NCBI GenBank assembly: GCA_020352645.1
Contig: CP070683.1
Span: 1,476,220-1,513,245, forward strand
Direction: 5' to 3'
Source of the DNA: Candidatus Bathyarchaeota archaeon
GTDB lineage: Archaea; Thermoproteota; Bathyarchaeia; Bathyarchaeales; SOJC01
DNA length: 37,026 bases
How positions within the stretch are numbered: the stretch's first letter is position 1; each line of letters starts with the position of its first letter. Positions 8,305 to 17,211 of the stretch are shown here, piece by piece. Below the pieces are notes generated by a model that was not told the origin of the DNA, made no database searches, and saw nothing but the letters and a program-made list of their open reading frames with translations. A program made the position numbers and the translations under genes.

Positions 8305-8751
8305 ATGACGCCGCAAAAAGAACAAGTCTCAATTCTTGACGCAAACAACCTGATACTTGGCCGAACAGCGTCTATAGTAGCAAAACGCCTACTTAAAGGA
8401 GAGAGGATCACCATACTAAATGCAGAAAAAGCAGTCGTATCTGGAAGAAGACTTAGCATAGTCAAACAAGCTAAAGAAAAACTAGAGATTGGCCACCCTC
8501 GAAAAGGTCCTTTTTTCCCAAGGAGACCGGATCGATACGTTAAGCGCACCATTCGAGGAATGCTGCCTCGACAGAAGAATAAAGGAAAAGAAGCATACAA
8601 AAGACTGCGTGTCTTCGTAGGAATTCCCTCTTCGTATAACGAGAAGAATCTTGAGACAATAAGGGAAGCAAGAGCTGAGAAACTTAAATGTCCTTATATT
8701 ACTGTAGCGGATCTTGTAAAGGAAATCGGATGGTCTCAAACTGGCGAGTAA
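8305..8751 (+). CDS. rpl13: Large ribosomal subunit protein uL13
   Basis: A 148-residue uL13 of the 50S subunit. It has the opening [23 protein letters not shown], the catalytic-looking but structural EKAVVSGRR, and the conserved [20 protein letters not shown] stretch at about residues 72-91. It ends one base before the ATG of rps9. Typical archaeal length, no oddities. Confidence 0.96.
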   Translation: MTPQKEQVSILDANNLILGRTASIVAKRLLKGERITILNAEKAVVSGRRLSIVKQAKEKLEIGHPRKGPFFPRRPDRYVKRTIRGMLPRQKNKGKEAYKRLRVFVGIPSSYNEKNLETIREARAEKLKCPYITVADLVKEIGWSQTGE

Positions 8752-8752
8752 A

Positions 8753-9166
8753 ATGTCAAGCTCGAAAAAAGTCATTACAGTAAGCGGAAAAAGGAAAACC
8801 GCGATAGCTAGGGCAACGATAAGAGCTGGAAAAGGAAGAATACGCATCAACAATGTCCCTATAGAGGTTTTCGAACCAGAGATTTCCCGGCTGAAAATCA
8901 TGGAGCCTCTTCTTCAAGTCGACGACAAGACGCTGAATCAAATCGATTTGGACGTCAGAGTTTCCGGTGGAGGTTTCATGGGACAAGCTGAAGCCGCAAG
9001 AATGGCGACGACAAGAAGCCTGTTACGATGGACAAAAAGTAAACATCTTCAAAAACGTTTCGCCGACTATGACAGAACAATGTTCGCAGGAGACCCTAGA
9101 CGCAAAGAATCGAAGAAATTCGGAGGCCGAGGAGCCCGAGCTCGACGCCAGAAGAGCTACAGATAG
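8753..9166 (+). CDS. rps9: Small ribosomal subunit protein uS9
   Basis: A 137-residue uS9 whose C-terminal tail reaches the P-site tRNA anticodon loop. Seen are [20 protein letters not shown] near the N-terminus, the central [18 protein letters not shown], and the basic tail ending [12 protein letters not shown], including the invariant K-S-Y-R end. It follows rpl13 by one base and is 14 bases before rpoN. Confidence 0.97.
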   Translation: MSSSKKVITVSGKRKTAIARATIRAGKGRIRINNVPIEVFEPEISRLKIMEPLLQVDDKTLNQIDLDVRVSGGGFMGQAEAARMATTRSLLRWTKSKHLQKRFADYDRTMFAGDPRRKESKKFGGRGARARRQKSYR

Positions 9167-9180
9167 TAGGGAAGAACAAG

Positions 9181-9405
9181 ATGATTGTCCCAGTTCGCTG
9201 CTTCACATGCGGCAAAGTGATTGGAGACAAATGGGAAAACTTCGCCACTCGCGTGAAGGAAGGGGAAGATGCTGGTAGAGTATTGGATGATCTTGGCGTT
9301 GAACGCTATTGCTGTCGAAGGATGCTTCTTTCCCATATAGAGATCATCGATGAGATAATCAAGTTTTATGAAGCTAGAGAGACAAAGCAGATGAAACCCT
9401 CGTAA
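9181..9405 (+). CDS. rpoN: DNA-directed RNA polymerase subunit Rpo10 (N)
   Basis: A 74-residue zinc-binding subunit, homologue of eukaryotic RPB10, which ties Rpo2 to the Rpo3-Rpo11 platform. The signature [16 protein letters not shown] at the start and [14 protein letters not shown] at about residues 40-53 supply the four zinc cysteines (CxxC and CC). A Shine-Dalgarno-like GGGAAGAA lies before the ATG. In many archaea rpoK follows here; it is not present in this window. Confidence 0.97.
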   Translation: MIVPVRCFTCGKVIGDKWENFATRVKEGEDAGRVLDDLGVERYCCRRMLLSHIEIIDEIIKFYEARETKQMKPS

Positions 9406-9409
9406 GGAG
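9403..9409 (+). promoter_or_regulatory. Shine-Dalgarno that decides the enolase start
   Basis: TAAGGAG overlaps the rpoN stop codon. It is nine bases before an in-frame CTG at 9419, the only start-like codon at the expected enolase N-terminus. The spacing is normal for initiation, which supports CTG as the real start. Confidence 0.6.
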
Positions 9410-9418
9410 CATTGGGAT

Positions 9419-10705
9419 CTGTCCACTCGAATAAGGAACGTCGTAGCTCGGAAGATTTTCAACAGCCGAGGAGAGGAAACTATAGAAGTAGACATGGAAA
9501 CCAAATCTGGCTTCGGAAGAGCAGCTGCTCCAGCTGGAGCAAGCAAAGGCCTCGCTGAAGTAACCTACTACCCAAAAGGTGGGGTTGATGCCGCCGTGAG
9601 AATTGTCGAGAAATCGATTTCTCCTAAACTAGCTGGCATGGACGCTAAAAAGCAGGAAGAAATAGACTTTCTTCTTCACGAAATCGATGGAACGGAGACC
9701 TTCGAAAAAATAGGCGGGAATACTGCATACGCAATTTCTCTGTGCGCTGCAAAAGCAACAGCAGACTCATACAAAGTGCTTCTATACGAGTATCTAGGCG
9801 GCTACTTAGCTTATGAAACCCCCTTTCCTCTTGGCAATGTTCTAAGCGGAGGCAGACACGCTCATGGAAGAGCCCCTGACTTCCAAGAATTTTTAGTGCT
9901 ACCGATTAATGCCAAGTCCTTCTGGGAAGCAGCGAAAGCCAACGTGATCTTTCATAACAAAGTCGGTGAGATTCTCAGAAAGGCCAAAAAAACCTTCACA
10001 AGTGGGAGAAGTGACGAAGGTGCATGGATTGCTGATGTGAACAATGATGAAGCACTTGAAATAATGGCGCAGGCGTGTAGAGAGGTTTCAGAAGAAATAG
10101 GATTTGAATGCAGAGTAGGGTTAGACGTCGCAGCGTCAACGCTCTGGGACTCGCGAAAGCAAGTTTACAACTATTCCCATAGAAAAATCAAGAGAACATC
10201 GGAAGAGCAGGTAGAATACATTCTGCGGCTAATTGAGAATTACGACTTGATTTACATAGAAGACCCGTTTCATGAAGAGGATTTCAGCAATTTTGCCTGG
10301 CTAACTGAGACCGCGAGCAACTGTCTTGTTTGTGGAGACGACTTATTCGTGACAAATGTTGAACGTTTGAAGCGTGGAATTAAGGCAGCCGCGGCCAATT
10401 CAGTGATAATAAAGCCAAATCAAATCGGAACACTCACTGATGCTTGGGAGACTGCAAAAGCCGCTAGAGAGGCACTTTATGCTCCAGTAGTTTCCCACAG
10501 ATCAGGAGACACTGTGAACGCAGAGATTGCACATTTAGCAGTGGCCTTTCACGCCCCAATCATAAAAACAGGTGTAATTGAGGGTGCTCGAATAGCAAAA
10601 ATCGATGAACTTATTAGAATAGAAGACACGCTAGGCAAACGAGCAAGAATGGCGGAAATTCCCATAAAGGAGGAGAGCATTTTTGTCAGAAAAAGAAGAC
10701 ATTGA
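9419..10705 (+). CDS. eno: Enolase (phosphopyruvate hydratase), apparent CTG start
   Basis: Catalyses 2-phosphoglycerate to phosphoenolpyruvate in the cytoplasm. From the CTG at 9419 the protein has 428 residues, the usual length. The N-terminal domain is only complete with this start: the codons 9431-9493 read R-N-V-V-A-R-K-I-F-N-S-R-G-x-x-T-I-E-V-D, which matches the family, but the frame has a TGA at 9392 and no ATG, GTG or TTG until 9494, which lies inside the conserved strand. Active-site elements: GGRHAHG with DFQEF (loop and acid), GLDVAAST and YIEDP and GDDLFVTN (magnesium ligands), IIKPNQIGT (catalytic Lys), SHRSGDT. The last is usually SHRSGET, a minor change. It overlaps rps2 by 23 bases. 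Confidence 0.93.
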   Translation: MSTRIRNVVARKIFNSRGEETIEVDMETKSGFGRAAAPAGASKGLAEVTYYPKGGVDAAVRIVEKSISPKLAGMDAKKQEEIDFLLHEIDGTETFEKIGGNTAYAISLCAAKATADSYKVLLYEYLGGYLAYETPFPLGNVLSGGRHAHGRAPDFQEFLVLPINAKSFWEAAKANVIFHNKVGEILRKAKKTFTSGRSDEGAWIADVNNDEALEIMAQACREVSEEIGFECRVGLDVAASTLWDSRKQVYNYSHRKIKRTSEEQVEYILRLIENYDLIYIEDPFHEEDFSNFAWLTETASNCLVCGDDLFVTNVERLKRGIKAAAANSVIIKPNQIGTLTDAWETAKAAREALYAPVVSHRSGDTVNAEIAHLAVAFHAPIIKTGVIEGARIAKIDELIRIEDTLGKRARMAEIPIKEESIFVRKRRH

Positions 10706-11372
10706 AGAAACTGAAGAGATCAGTCTCCCAGAGGAGGGAGACGAAGAAGAATATGAGATTTTCGAAGAAGAACTATTGCTACCTCGTGACACGCTACTCT
10801 CAGCAGGCATTCACATCGGAACTCGAATGAGAACGAAAGACATGAATGAATTCATCTATCGAGTCAGACCTGACGGCCTCTTCGTCTTAGATGTCAAAAA
10901 GACAGATGAACGGATTCGAACCGCAGCCAAGTTTCTTTCAAGATTTGAATCCACAAAGATTACAATAGTCGCCGCTCGCCTTTACGCACGTCACCCCGCG
11001 AAGAAATTCTGCGAAGTCACAAAGTCAACTCCTGTAATAGGACGATTTGTTCCTGGACTACTTTCAAACCCACTATACAGGAATCATCAGGAACCAAAAA
11101 TCATTGTGGTTTCTGACCCTAAGGCAGACGCGCAGGCTGTGAAAGAAGCTGGAGACATGGGAATACCTGTTCTGGCCTTTTGCAGCACTGATAATGATTC
11201 TTCAGGCGTAGATTTCATGATTCCAACGAACAACAAGGGCAGAAGAGCCTTAGCAGTCATCTACTGGATGCTGGCCAGGCAGATACTTCGCGAAAAGGGA
11301 GAGTTATCACCAGATCAAGATATGACCTCATCAATTGATGATTTTGAAGCTAAGGTATCCAGAGAAGACTAG
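10683..11372 (+). CDS. rps2: Small ribosomal subunit protein uS2
   Basis: A 229-residue uS2 of the 30S subunit. An acidic N-terminal extension (about residues 1-32, many Glu) precedes the core, which shows AGIHIGTRMRTKDMNEFIYR, FVLDVKKTDERI, and later VPVLAFCSTDNDSSGVDFMI-type strands with PTNNKGRRALAVIYWMLAR. The start is TTG at 10683, with AGGAGG at 10668-10673, nine bases away, inside the end of enolase. Position after eno is the usual archaeal order. Confidence 0.95.
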   Translation: MSEKEDIEETEEISLPEEGDEEEYEIFEEELLLPRDTLLSAGIHIGTRMRTKDMNEFIYRVRPDGLFVLDVKKTDERIRTAAKFLSRFESTKITIVAARLYARHPAKKFCEVTKSTPVIGRFVPGLLSNPLYRNHQEPKIIVVSDPKADAQAVKEAGDMGIPVLAFCSTDNDSSGVDFMIPTNNKGRRALAVIYWMLARQILREKGELSPDQDMTSSIDDFEAKVSRED

Positions 11373-11388
11373 CTTCGGAGACATGATA

Positions 11389-12234
11389 ATGGAGATAAGG
11401 AGACCCTGCCAAGCAGGAAGCTTCTACGCAGGCACTCCTAGAGCGTTGAGAGGCCAAATCGAGAGTTGTTTCGAGCACGAACTTGGCCCTGGAAAAGCGC
11501 CTATACCTGCAACAGGCGCTCGGAGAATATTGGGACTAATATGCCCCCACGCAGGATACATGTACTCTGGCCCAATAGCTGCTCACTCTTACCATAGATT
11601 AGCCGCTGATGGCAAACCCGCAGTTTTCGTTGTACTCGGTCCTAACCACACGGGACAAGGCAGCATTCTCTCGATTATGAAAGAGGGAGGCTGGCGAACA
11701 CCATTGGGTGATGTACAGATCGACACAAGAGTGGCATCTGAGATTATTGAAAGGTCCAGAATTATCGATGTGGATAAACTTGCTCACTGGTATGAACACT
11801 CAATTGAAGTTCAACTTCCATTTCTTCAATTCCTCTATGGGTCGAAGTTCACGTTTGTGCCATTAAGTTTCCTCATTCAAGATTTCAAATCTAGCGTTGA
11901 GGTTGGTCATGCGATTGCCAAGGCGTTGGACGGAAAAGACGCAGTAATTATTGCCTCGACAGACATGACTCACTATGAACCTCATGAGAAGGCTAGGGAG
12001 AAAGATCTGAAAGCATTGACTGCTTTGGAAAGGTTGGATGAAAAACAGTTCTTTTCAACAATTGAAACCCACCGTATTACTGCATGCGGTTATGGTCCAG
12101 TGGTGGCGCTGGTTACAGCAGTGAAAATTCTAGGTGCAGGAAAAGGCGAGATTCTTTCCTACAAAACAAGTGGCGACATCACCAGAGATTACTCGTCCGT
12201 AGTAGGATACGCCTCGATGGCTTTCACAAAGTAG
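11389..12234 (+). CDS. MEMO1 family protein
   Basis: A 281-residue member of the Memo/DUF52 family, related in fold to extradiol dioxygenases; archaeal members sit with mevalonate-pathway genes, but their reaction is not established. Metal-site histidines are visible in ICPHAGYMYSGPIAAHSY, VLGPNHTGQG and the HSIEVQLPFLQ segment, with STDMTHYEPHEKA and ACGYGPV completing the signature. The frame is open further up, but the ATG at 11389 has GGAG eight bases upstream and gives the family's usual start (ME-x-RRP-x-x-AGSFY). After its stop a 204-base gap replaces the mevalonate kinase gene expected here. Confidence 0.9.
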   Translation: MEIRRPCQAGSFYAGTPRALRGQIESCFEHELGPGKAPIPATGARRILGLICPHAGYMYSGPIAAHSYHRLAADGKPAVFVVLGPNHTGQGSILSIMKEGGWRTPLGDVQIDTRVASEIIERSRIIDVDKLAHWYEHSIEVQLPFLQFLYGSKFTFVPLSFLIQDFKSSVEVGHAIAKALDGKDAVIIASTDMTHYEPHEKAREKDLKALTALERLDEKQFFSTIETHRITACGYGPVVALVTAVKILGAGKGEILSYKTSGDITRDYSSVVGYASMAFTK

Positions 12235-12239
12235 GGTGA

Positions 12240-12383
12240 ATTACAGCCTTAGCCATCACCGCCCCTTCTCCTGTTGAAAAACTTTTGTTCGACGAAAGCT
12301 TCCTTGTATACAATGTGCTGACCAGAATCTCGCAAAGATCTGGGGAGAGCGTGTGGAGATGGCTGAATAATAGCTCTGGCTAA
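12240..12383 (+). pseudogene. Possible remnant of mevalonate kinase (mvk) N-terminus
   Basis: The gap between memo and ipk holds a 47-codon open frame with no ATG/GTG/TTG at its head. Its first third reads A-L-A-I-T-A-P-S-P-V-E-K-L-L-F-D-E-S-F, followed by LVYN. GHMP kinases of the mevalonate kinase family begin A-x-A-S-A-P-G-K-V-I-L-F-G-E-H-x-V-V-Y-G, so the order of hydrophobic, Ala-Pro, Leu-Phe-x-Glu and Val-Tyr positions matches. The glycine/serine phosphate loop that should follow is absent. The place is exactly where mvk lies in the same cluster of other archaea. Alignment is short and by eye; chance cannot be excluded. Confidence 0.4.
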
Positions 12384-12412
12384 ACCAAATAACTTAAAGC
12401 GCGTCAGAGAGC

Positions 12413-12420
12413 TATAAAAA
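12413..12420 (+). promoter_or_regulatory. TATA-like element before ipk
   Basis: TATAAAAA, 19 bases before the TTG start of ipk, with a second A/T-rich AACTTAAAG at about 12391-12399. These could form an internal promoter so that the isoprenoid genes are expressed apart from the ribosomal genes upstream. Spacing would give a very short leader. Confidence 0.4.
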
Positions 12421-12438
12421 GAGCTGGCGGAAAAACTT

Positions 12439-13281
12439 TTGTCGCTCGAAAAACCTGCATCGGAGCGCAAATCGAGAAGTAGGTTAGAACGCAAACTCAC
12501 GGTTTTAAAGCTTGGCGGATCAGTGATAACCGTAAAAGAAAACCCGAAGACACCCAACATACAAGCGATTCAACGCTTGGCTAATGAAATCATAAGAGCA
12601 AAGATCCGAAACCTGATAGTTGTGCACGGTGGAGGGAGTTTCGGGCACCCTCTGGCAGATCAATACAGCATTAAGGAAGGCTTTAAGAAGAAAACTCAGA
12701 TTGAAGGCTTTTCATTAACCCATCAAGCAATGCTGGAATTGAACAAGCTAGTTGTCGATGCTTTCATACGTCAAGGCATTCCAGCTTTCGCAATCTCCCC
12801 CTCATCCTGCATCATCACAGAAGCTGGCCGAATAAAAATCTTCTACAACAGCCCGCTAGCTAAACTGCTAGCCATGGGATGTGTGCCAGTGCTCTTCGGC
12901 GATGCAATCTTAGACACAGAAATCGGTTTCACCATACTTTCAGGCGATCAGCTTGTATCAGCTTTAGCGACAAGATTCAACGCCGACAAAATAGTGTTGG
13001 GCGTCGATGTAGACGGACTCTATCCCCGGGACCCAAAGACTGGTTCCAGCAAGGGGCTGATAGAACAGATAACACTAAGGAAGCTGAAAAATATGATGGT
13101 GGACATTGGCCGGGCGAAAACAGTCGACGTCACAGGAGGTATGCTAGGCAAAATTTCGGAGCTGATTCCAGCAATCACCTGCGACGTGCAAGCCCTAATC
13201 GTAAACGCATCGAAGCAAGACAACGTATACAAAGCGCTAAAAGGAGAAACAGTAGTTGGCACACTAATAAGAAAAAAGTGA
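12439..13281 (+). CDS. ipk: Isopentenyl phosphate kinase
   Basis: Amino-acid-kinase-fold enzyme that phosphorylates isopentenyl phosphate to isopentenyl diphosphate in the archaeal mevalonate pathway. The 280-residue product shows LKLGGSVIT (ATP-binding lysine, about residues 24-32), VVHGGGSFGHPLA with the catalytic histidine that marks IPK within the fold, GDAILDTEIGFTILSGDQL, and GVDVDGLYPRDP. The N-terminus has about 20 extra residues before KLGG, basic in character, if TTG at 12439 is used; no better start is present. Eight bases separate it from fni. With memo and fni it marks the isoprenoid part of the operon. Confidence 0.93.
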   Translation: MSLEKPASERKSRSRLERKLTVLKLGGSVITVKENPKTPNIQAIQRLANEIIRAKIRNLIVVHGGGSFGHPLADQYSIKEGFKKKTQIEGFSLTHQAMLELNKLVVDAFIRQGIPAFAISPSSCIITEAGRIKIFYNSPLAKLLAMGCVPVLFGDAILDTEIGFTILSGDQLVSALATRFNADKIVLGVDVDGLYPRDPKTGSSKGLIEQITLRKLKNMMVDIGRAKTVDVTGGMLGKISELIPAITCDVQALIVNASKQDNVYKALKGETVVGTLIRKK

Positions 13282-13287
13282 TTCAAA

Positions 13288-14388
13288 ATGTCAGATTCCA
13301 CAGAGAATAGGAAGGCCGATCACATACGGATTCCACTAGAGAAAGACGTGGGGGCTAAATTCGCCACCACAGGTTTCGAAGACACTTTCCTTGTACACAA
13401 CTCCCTCCCAGAACTTGACAGAGGCAAGATCCAACTTGCGACGAAAGCTTTTGGCCACGACTTCTCTGCGCCGATTCTTGCTGGTGCAATGACCGGAGGT
13501 ACACGGAAAGCCGAAACAATCAATGGAGCAATTGCCGAAGCAGTTGAAAAGCTGGGTCTGGGAATGGGTGTTGGAAGCCAGCGGGCTGCACTTGAAAATC
13601 CGAAACTGGAATCTACATATAAGATTGTTAGAGAAAAAGCCCCAACGTCCTTCGTAATCGCGAATATCGGGGCGCCTCAGCTTGCAAAGGGATATGGTCT
13701 GGAAGAAGCTGAGAAAGCTGTTAGCATGATAGAGGCGGATGCTTTAGCAATTCACTTAAACCCCCTTCAAGAGGCGATTCAGCTAGAAGGTGAAACACGG
13801 TTTAAAGGTGTTCTCCTGAAGATCGAGGAGATTGCAGAAAAACTAGCAATCCCATTAATTGTTAAGGAAACTGGAGCGGGGATATCCGCTGAGGTTGCAG
13901 AAAAACTCGAAGAAGTGGGAGTAAAAGGTATAGACGTATCCGGCGCTGGAGGGATAAGTTGGGCAGCCGTAGAGTTTTACAGAGCAAAGAACGCACAGGA
14001 TTCTTTTCATCAGCAGCTAGGTGAGGATTTCTGGGATTGGGGAATACCAACAGCAGCAAGTCTAGTTGAAGCAAGCCAATCATCCAAGCTCACACTGATA
14101 GCTTCAGGTGGAATAGCAAACGGTATAGACGCTGCAAAAGCATTAGCCTTAGGCGCAAGCTTGGCAAGCATGTCCACACCTCTGCTACTTCCAGCCACGA
14201 AAAGCTCAAGGGAAGTAAAGAAAACGCTAGCCTTCATCATTGAAGAGCTAAGGAACACCATGTTTCTTACAGGTTCAGAAACCGTAGATGCACTGAAGAA
14301 GACTCCAGCAGTTCTGCTAGGAAAAACAGCCGCGTGGCTACGACAACGCGGATTCAACCCCGAAGCTTATGCGAGGCGCAAAAAATGA
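13288..14388 (+). CDS. fni: Type 2 isopentenyl-diphosphate delta-isomerase
   Basis: FMN- and NADPH-dependent isomerase that interconverts IPP and DMAPP. The 366-residue length is normal. Seen: DHIRIPLEKDVGAKFATTGFEDT-like start, MTGGT at about residues 68-72, MGVGSQRAAL, LAIHLNPLQEA (catalytic Gln region), IVKETGAGIS, and the phosphate-binding GVKGIDVSGAGGISW with a later SGGIANGIDAAKALALGA. The stop overlaps the ATG of idsA (ATGA), so the two are translationally coupled. In some archaea an RNase J-like gene lies between these two; not here. Confidence 0.95.
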   Translation: MSDSTENRKADHIRIPLEKDVGAKFATTGFEDTFLVHNSLPELDRGKIQLATKAFGHDFSAPILAGAMTGGTRKAETINGAIAEAVEKLGLGMGVGSQRAALENPKLESTYKIVREKAPTSFVIANIGAPQLAKGYGLEEAEKAVSMIEADALAIHLNPLQEAIQLEGETRFKGVLLKIEEIAEKLAIPLIVKETGAGISAEVAEKLEEVGVKGIDVSGAGGISWAAVEFYRAKNAQDSFHQQLGEDFWDWGIPTAASLVEASQSSKLTLIASGGIANGIDAAKALALGASLASMSTPLLLPATKSSREVKKTLAFIIEELRNTMFLTGSETVDALKKTPAVLLGKTAAWLRQRGFNPEAYARRKK

Positions 14389-15455
14389 CAATTGAAGAAT
14401 TTCTAGGAAAACAAGTCGATCTTATTGACAGAGCTATTCAAAAATACATCCCAAAAGAATTTGATGAGGAAGCTATTGTCTTCAAACTCGGCCCACCTAA
14501 ATATAGGTACAACACTGACGCCTTGAACAAAGCAATCGCCGAGCCCATATGGGAATTCCTAGAGCGCGGTGGAAAACGCTGGAGACCTAGCTTGTTCCTT
14601 CTGATATGCGAGGCATTGGGAAGAAATCCAAAGGAATACTTGGAATATGCAATAATACCTGAGATTATCCACAATGGAACACTGATGATAGATGACATAG
14701 AAGATCAATCAAAACATCGCAGAGGCAAACCCTGCACTTACAAGGTCTTCGGTTTGGACATAGCGATAAACGCTGGCAACGCAATGTACTACCTCCCTCT
14801 CTTACCTCTAATCGCAAACAGGAAGCGAATCCCAGCAGCGACTCTAAACATGATTTATGAAGTTTACGTGCAAGAAATGATCAATCTCAGTTTTGGACAA
14901 GCCATGGACATCGCATGGCACAAGAATCTGCCAACCGCTGGCAGAGTAGATGAAGCAGCTTATCTGCAAATGTGTGCTTACAAGACTGGTACTCTGGCTA
15001 GAATGTCAGCAAAGCTTGCTGCGATTCTGTGCGGAGCTAGTGATGAGTTGACCCATAAGCTAGGGAACTTCGCGGAAGCCATCGGTGTTGCATTTCAGAT
15101 ACAAGACGACATCTTGGACTTGACCGAAAACCAATTCACTGAAAAGAAAGGCGCCCGGGGTATGGACATAACAGAAGGAAAAAGAACATTAATTGTCATT
15201 CACACTCTTGCCAAGGCAACACCCAACATCAGAATTCGGCTTGAAGAAATCTTGAAAATGCACACAGAAAACCAGAATCTCCGAGATGAAGCGATATCAA
15301 TTATGAAGAAATGCGGGTCCATAGACTACGCAGCGAATCGAGCTCGCGAAATCGTCAATACATCATGGTGTGAAATCGACTTGGAGCTGGCTGAATCGTC
15401 TGCAAAAGAAAGACTAAGAGCCTTCGCAAAGTACCTTGTAGAAAGAAAACTCTAA
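14385..15455 (+). CDS. idsA: Short-chain polyprenyl diphosphate synthase (GGPP/FPP synthase)
   Basis: Condenses IPP with allylic diphosphates to make the geranylgeranyl diphosphate used for archaeal ether lipids. The 356-residue protein has the first aspartate-rich motif in LMIDDIEDQS (about residues 103-112) and the second in QIQDDILD (about 239-246), plus GGKRWRPSLFLL and the KTG-x-L motif (YKTGTLARMSAKL). The ATG at 14385 overlaps the fni stop and is chosen over an upstream ATG at 14334 that would extend into fni. Product length cannot be fixed by eye, but archaeal members of this cluster are usually bifunctional FPP/GGPP synthases. Confidence 0.93.
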   Translation: MTIEEFLGKQVDLIDRAIQKYIPKEFDEEAIVFKLGPPKYRYNTDALNKAIAEPIWEFLERGGKRWRPSLFLLICEALGRNPKEYLEYAIIPEIIHNGTLMIDDIEDQSKHRRGKPCTYKVFGLDIAINAGNAMYYLPLLPLIANRKRIPAATLNMIYEVYVQEMINLSFGQAMDIAWHKNLPTAGRVDEAAYLQMCAYKTGTLARMSAKLAAILCGASDELTHKLGNFAEAIGVAFQIQDDILDLTENQFTEKKGARGMDITEGKRTLIVIHTLAKATPNIRIRLEEILKMHTENQNLRDEAISIMKKCGSIDYAANRAREIVNTSWCEIDLELAESSAKERLRAFAKYLVERKL

Positions 15456-15462
15456 GACATGT

Positions 15463-17211
15463 GTGAAGCTCTTGTCTAAAGAACACAGGAAAAGAATAAG
15501 ACAGATAGCTTTGATCAATGCGATTAGCCATGCAGGCAAGGCCCAGCAAGATCCGGTAATTGGCAAAATCCTAGCCGAAACGGCCAGTCTGAGAGCGAAA
15601 GTCAAAGAGATAATCCCATTGGTGGCAGAAATCATTGAGGAAGTCAACAAGCTAAGTCTTGAAGACCAGAAGAAACTTGCCGGTGATCTCTGGCTAAAAG
15701 CCTCCTCGAAGGGTAAAGAGGACAAAGAGAGAAGACTGCCCGCCTTGCCAAACACAGGGAAATACGAAACAGTTGTGACAAGGTTTTCCCCAAATCCAGA
15801 CGCACCCATTCATTTAGGTTCTGCAAGAGCCATAATCCTCTGTCATGAATATGCAAAGATGTATAGCGGAAAGTTCCTCGTTCGCTTTGAAGACACTGAT
15901 CCTAAATTAAAACAGCCAAAATTGCCCTTCTACGACATGATAGAAGAGGACTTAGGTTGGCTTGACTGCAAGCCTGACGAATACTATTTTCAAAGCGATC
16001 GTCTGCCAATCTACTACGCGTATACAGAGAAGCTGATTACTCAAGGAAATGCTTACATCTGCCACTGCAGACCTCACAAATTCAAGGAGCTGATTGTGGC
16101 TCAGACAGCATGCCCATGCCGCAATCTATCACCTAAGGAACAAATGAGGAGATGGCAAAAGATGCAAGATGGAACGTACAAGGAAAGGGAAGTCGTTGTA
16201 CGTGTTAAAACCGACCTCGCTCATCCCAATCCTGCAGTGAGAGATTGGCCTGCAATGCGCATAATCAACACACAGAAACATCCCCACCCACGTGTCGGCA
16301 GCAAATATCGGGTCTGGCCACTATACAACCTAGCATGCGGAATAGATGATCACCTACTTGGCATAACACACATTATACGCGGAAAGGAGCACTTAACAAA
16401 TCAGACTCGGCAGGAGTACATGTACAAGTATTTCGGGTGGAAATACCCCGAGGCAATTCACTACGGAAGAATGAAGATCGCCGGTGCATCCTTGAGCAAA
16501 TCCAAAATCGTGCAAGGAATGCAGGAAGGAATCTATCAAAGCTGGGATGACCCGCGACTGGCAACGTTCGCAGCTCTCCGGCGCAGAGGCATCAAACCAG
16601 AAGCAATAAGACAATTAATCATTGATGTAGGACCGAAATCACAAGATCTAACGCTTAGCTGGGAGAATCTCTACGCACACAATAGGAAACTGGTTGAGCC
16701 GATTGCGAACCGCTACTTCTTCATCGGCAACCCCCTGAAGATGATTGTAAGAAACATACCGAAATCCCTCTCAGCAAAGGTCGCTCTTCATCCAGACCAC
16801 CCTGAAAGGGGGTTTCGACAATTCGTGATTGAGCCTGATCATGGGGTCGCCAGAGCCTGGGTTTCCTCAAAAGATGTCAATAACTTCGAACCAGGCCAAG
16901 TTGTCAGGCTGATGGGAGCGTTCAACGTCAAGATAGGTGACATAGAAGAGAACAGCGTAGAAACAGTCTTCCACAGTAAGCAGCTTAGAGAAGCTAGAGA
17001 ACTTAAAGCACCCTTAATTCACTGGATTCCTGAATATATGAACCTAAAGTGCCGAGTCGTACTGCCCACGGCACATGTTTTAGAGGGACTTGCCGAAGAC
17101 AGCTGTGCAGAACTAGAAGCAGACACAATAGTGCAATTCGAAAGATTCGGGTTTGTAAGAATAGACAGCAACGAGAAGCACTTGGTTACTGCATACTACT
17201 GCCATCGCTAA
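15463..17211 (+). CDS. gltX: Glutamyl-tRNA synthetase, archaeal type
   Basis: Class I synthetase that charges tRNA-Glu (and in archaea without GlnRS also mischarges tRNA-Gln for the amidotransferase route). 582 residues. An N-terminal helical domain (about 1-90) precedes the catalytic core with the HIGH-like motif in NPDAPIHLGSARA (about residues 110-122) and FEDTDP; the KMSKS-like motif is ASLSKSK near residue 344. The C-terminal part is the all-beta anticodon-binding domain of the archaeal/eukaryotic GlnRS-like type. The start is GTG, seven bases after idsA. It closes the long operon and is followed by an empty 305-base stretch. Confidence 0.95.
   Translation: MKLLSKEHRKRIRQIALINAISHAGKAQQDPVIGKILAETASLRAKVKEIIPLVAEIIEEVNKLSLEDQKKLAGDLWLKASSKGKEDKERRLPALPNTGKYETVVTRFSPNPDAPIHLGSARAIILCHEYAKMYSGKFLVRFEDTDPKLKQPKLPFYDMIEEDLGWLDCKPDEYYFQSDRLPIYYAYTEKLITQGNAYICHCRPHKFKELIVAQTACPCRNLSPKEQMRRWQKMQDGTYKEREVVVRVKTDLAHPNPAVRDWPAMRIINTQKHPHPRVGSKYRVWPLYNLACGIDDHLLGITHIIRGKEHLTNQTRQEYMYKYFGWKYPEAIHYGRMKIAGASLSKSKIVQGMQEGIYQSWDDPRLATFAALRRRGIKPEAIRQLIIDVGPKSQDLTLSWENLYAHNRKLVEPIANRYFFIGNPLKMIVRNIPKSLSAKVALHPDHPERGFRQFVIEPDHGVARAWVSSKDVNNFEPGQVVRLMGAFNVKIGDIEENSVETVFHSKQLREARELKAPLIHWIPEYMNLKCRVVLPTAHVLEGLAEDSCAELEADTIVQFERFGFVRIDSNEKHLVTAYYCHR

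Noticed and set aside
8163-8600. 145-codon minus-strand open frame
   Set aside because: It lies antisense to rpl18e and rpl13, which are certain genes; hydrophobic composition is an artefact of the opposite strand.
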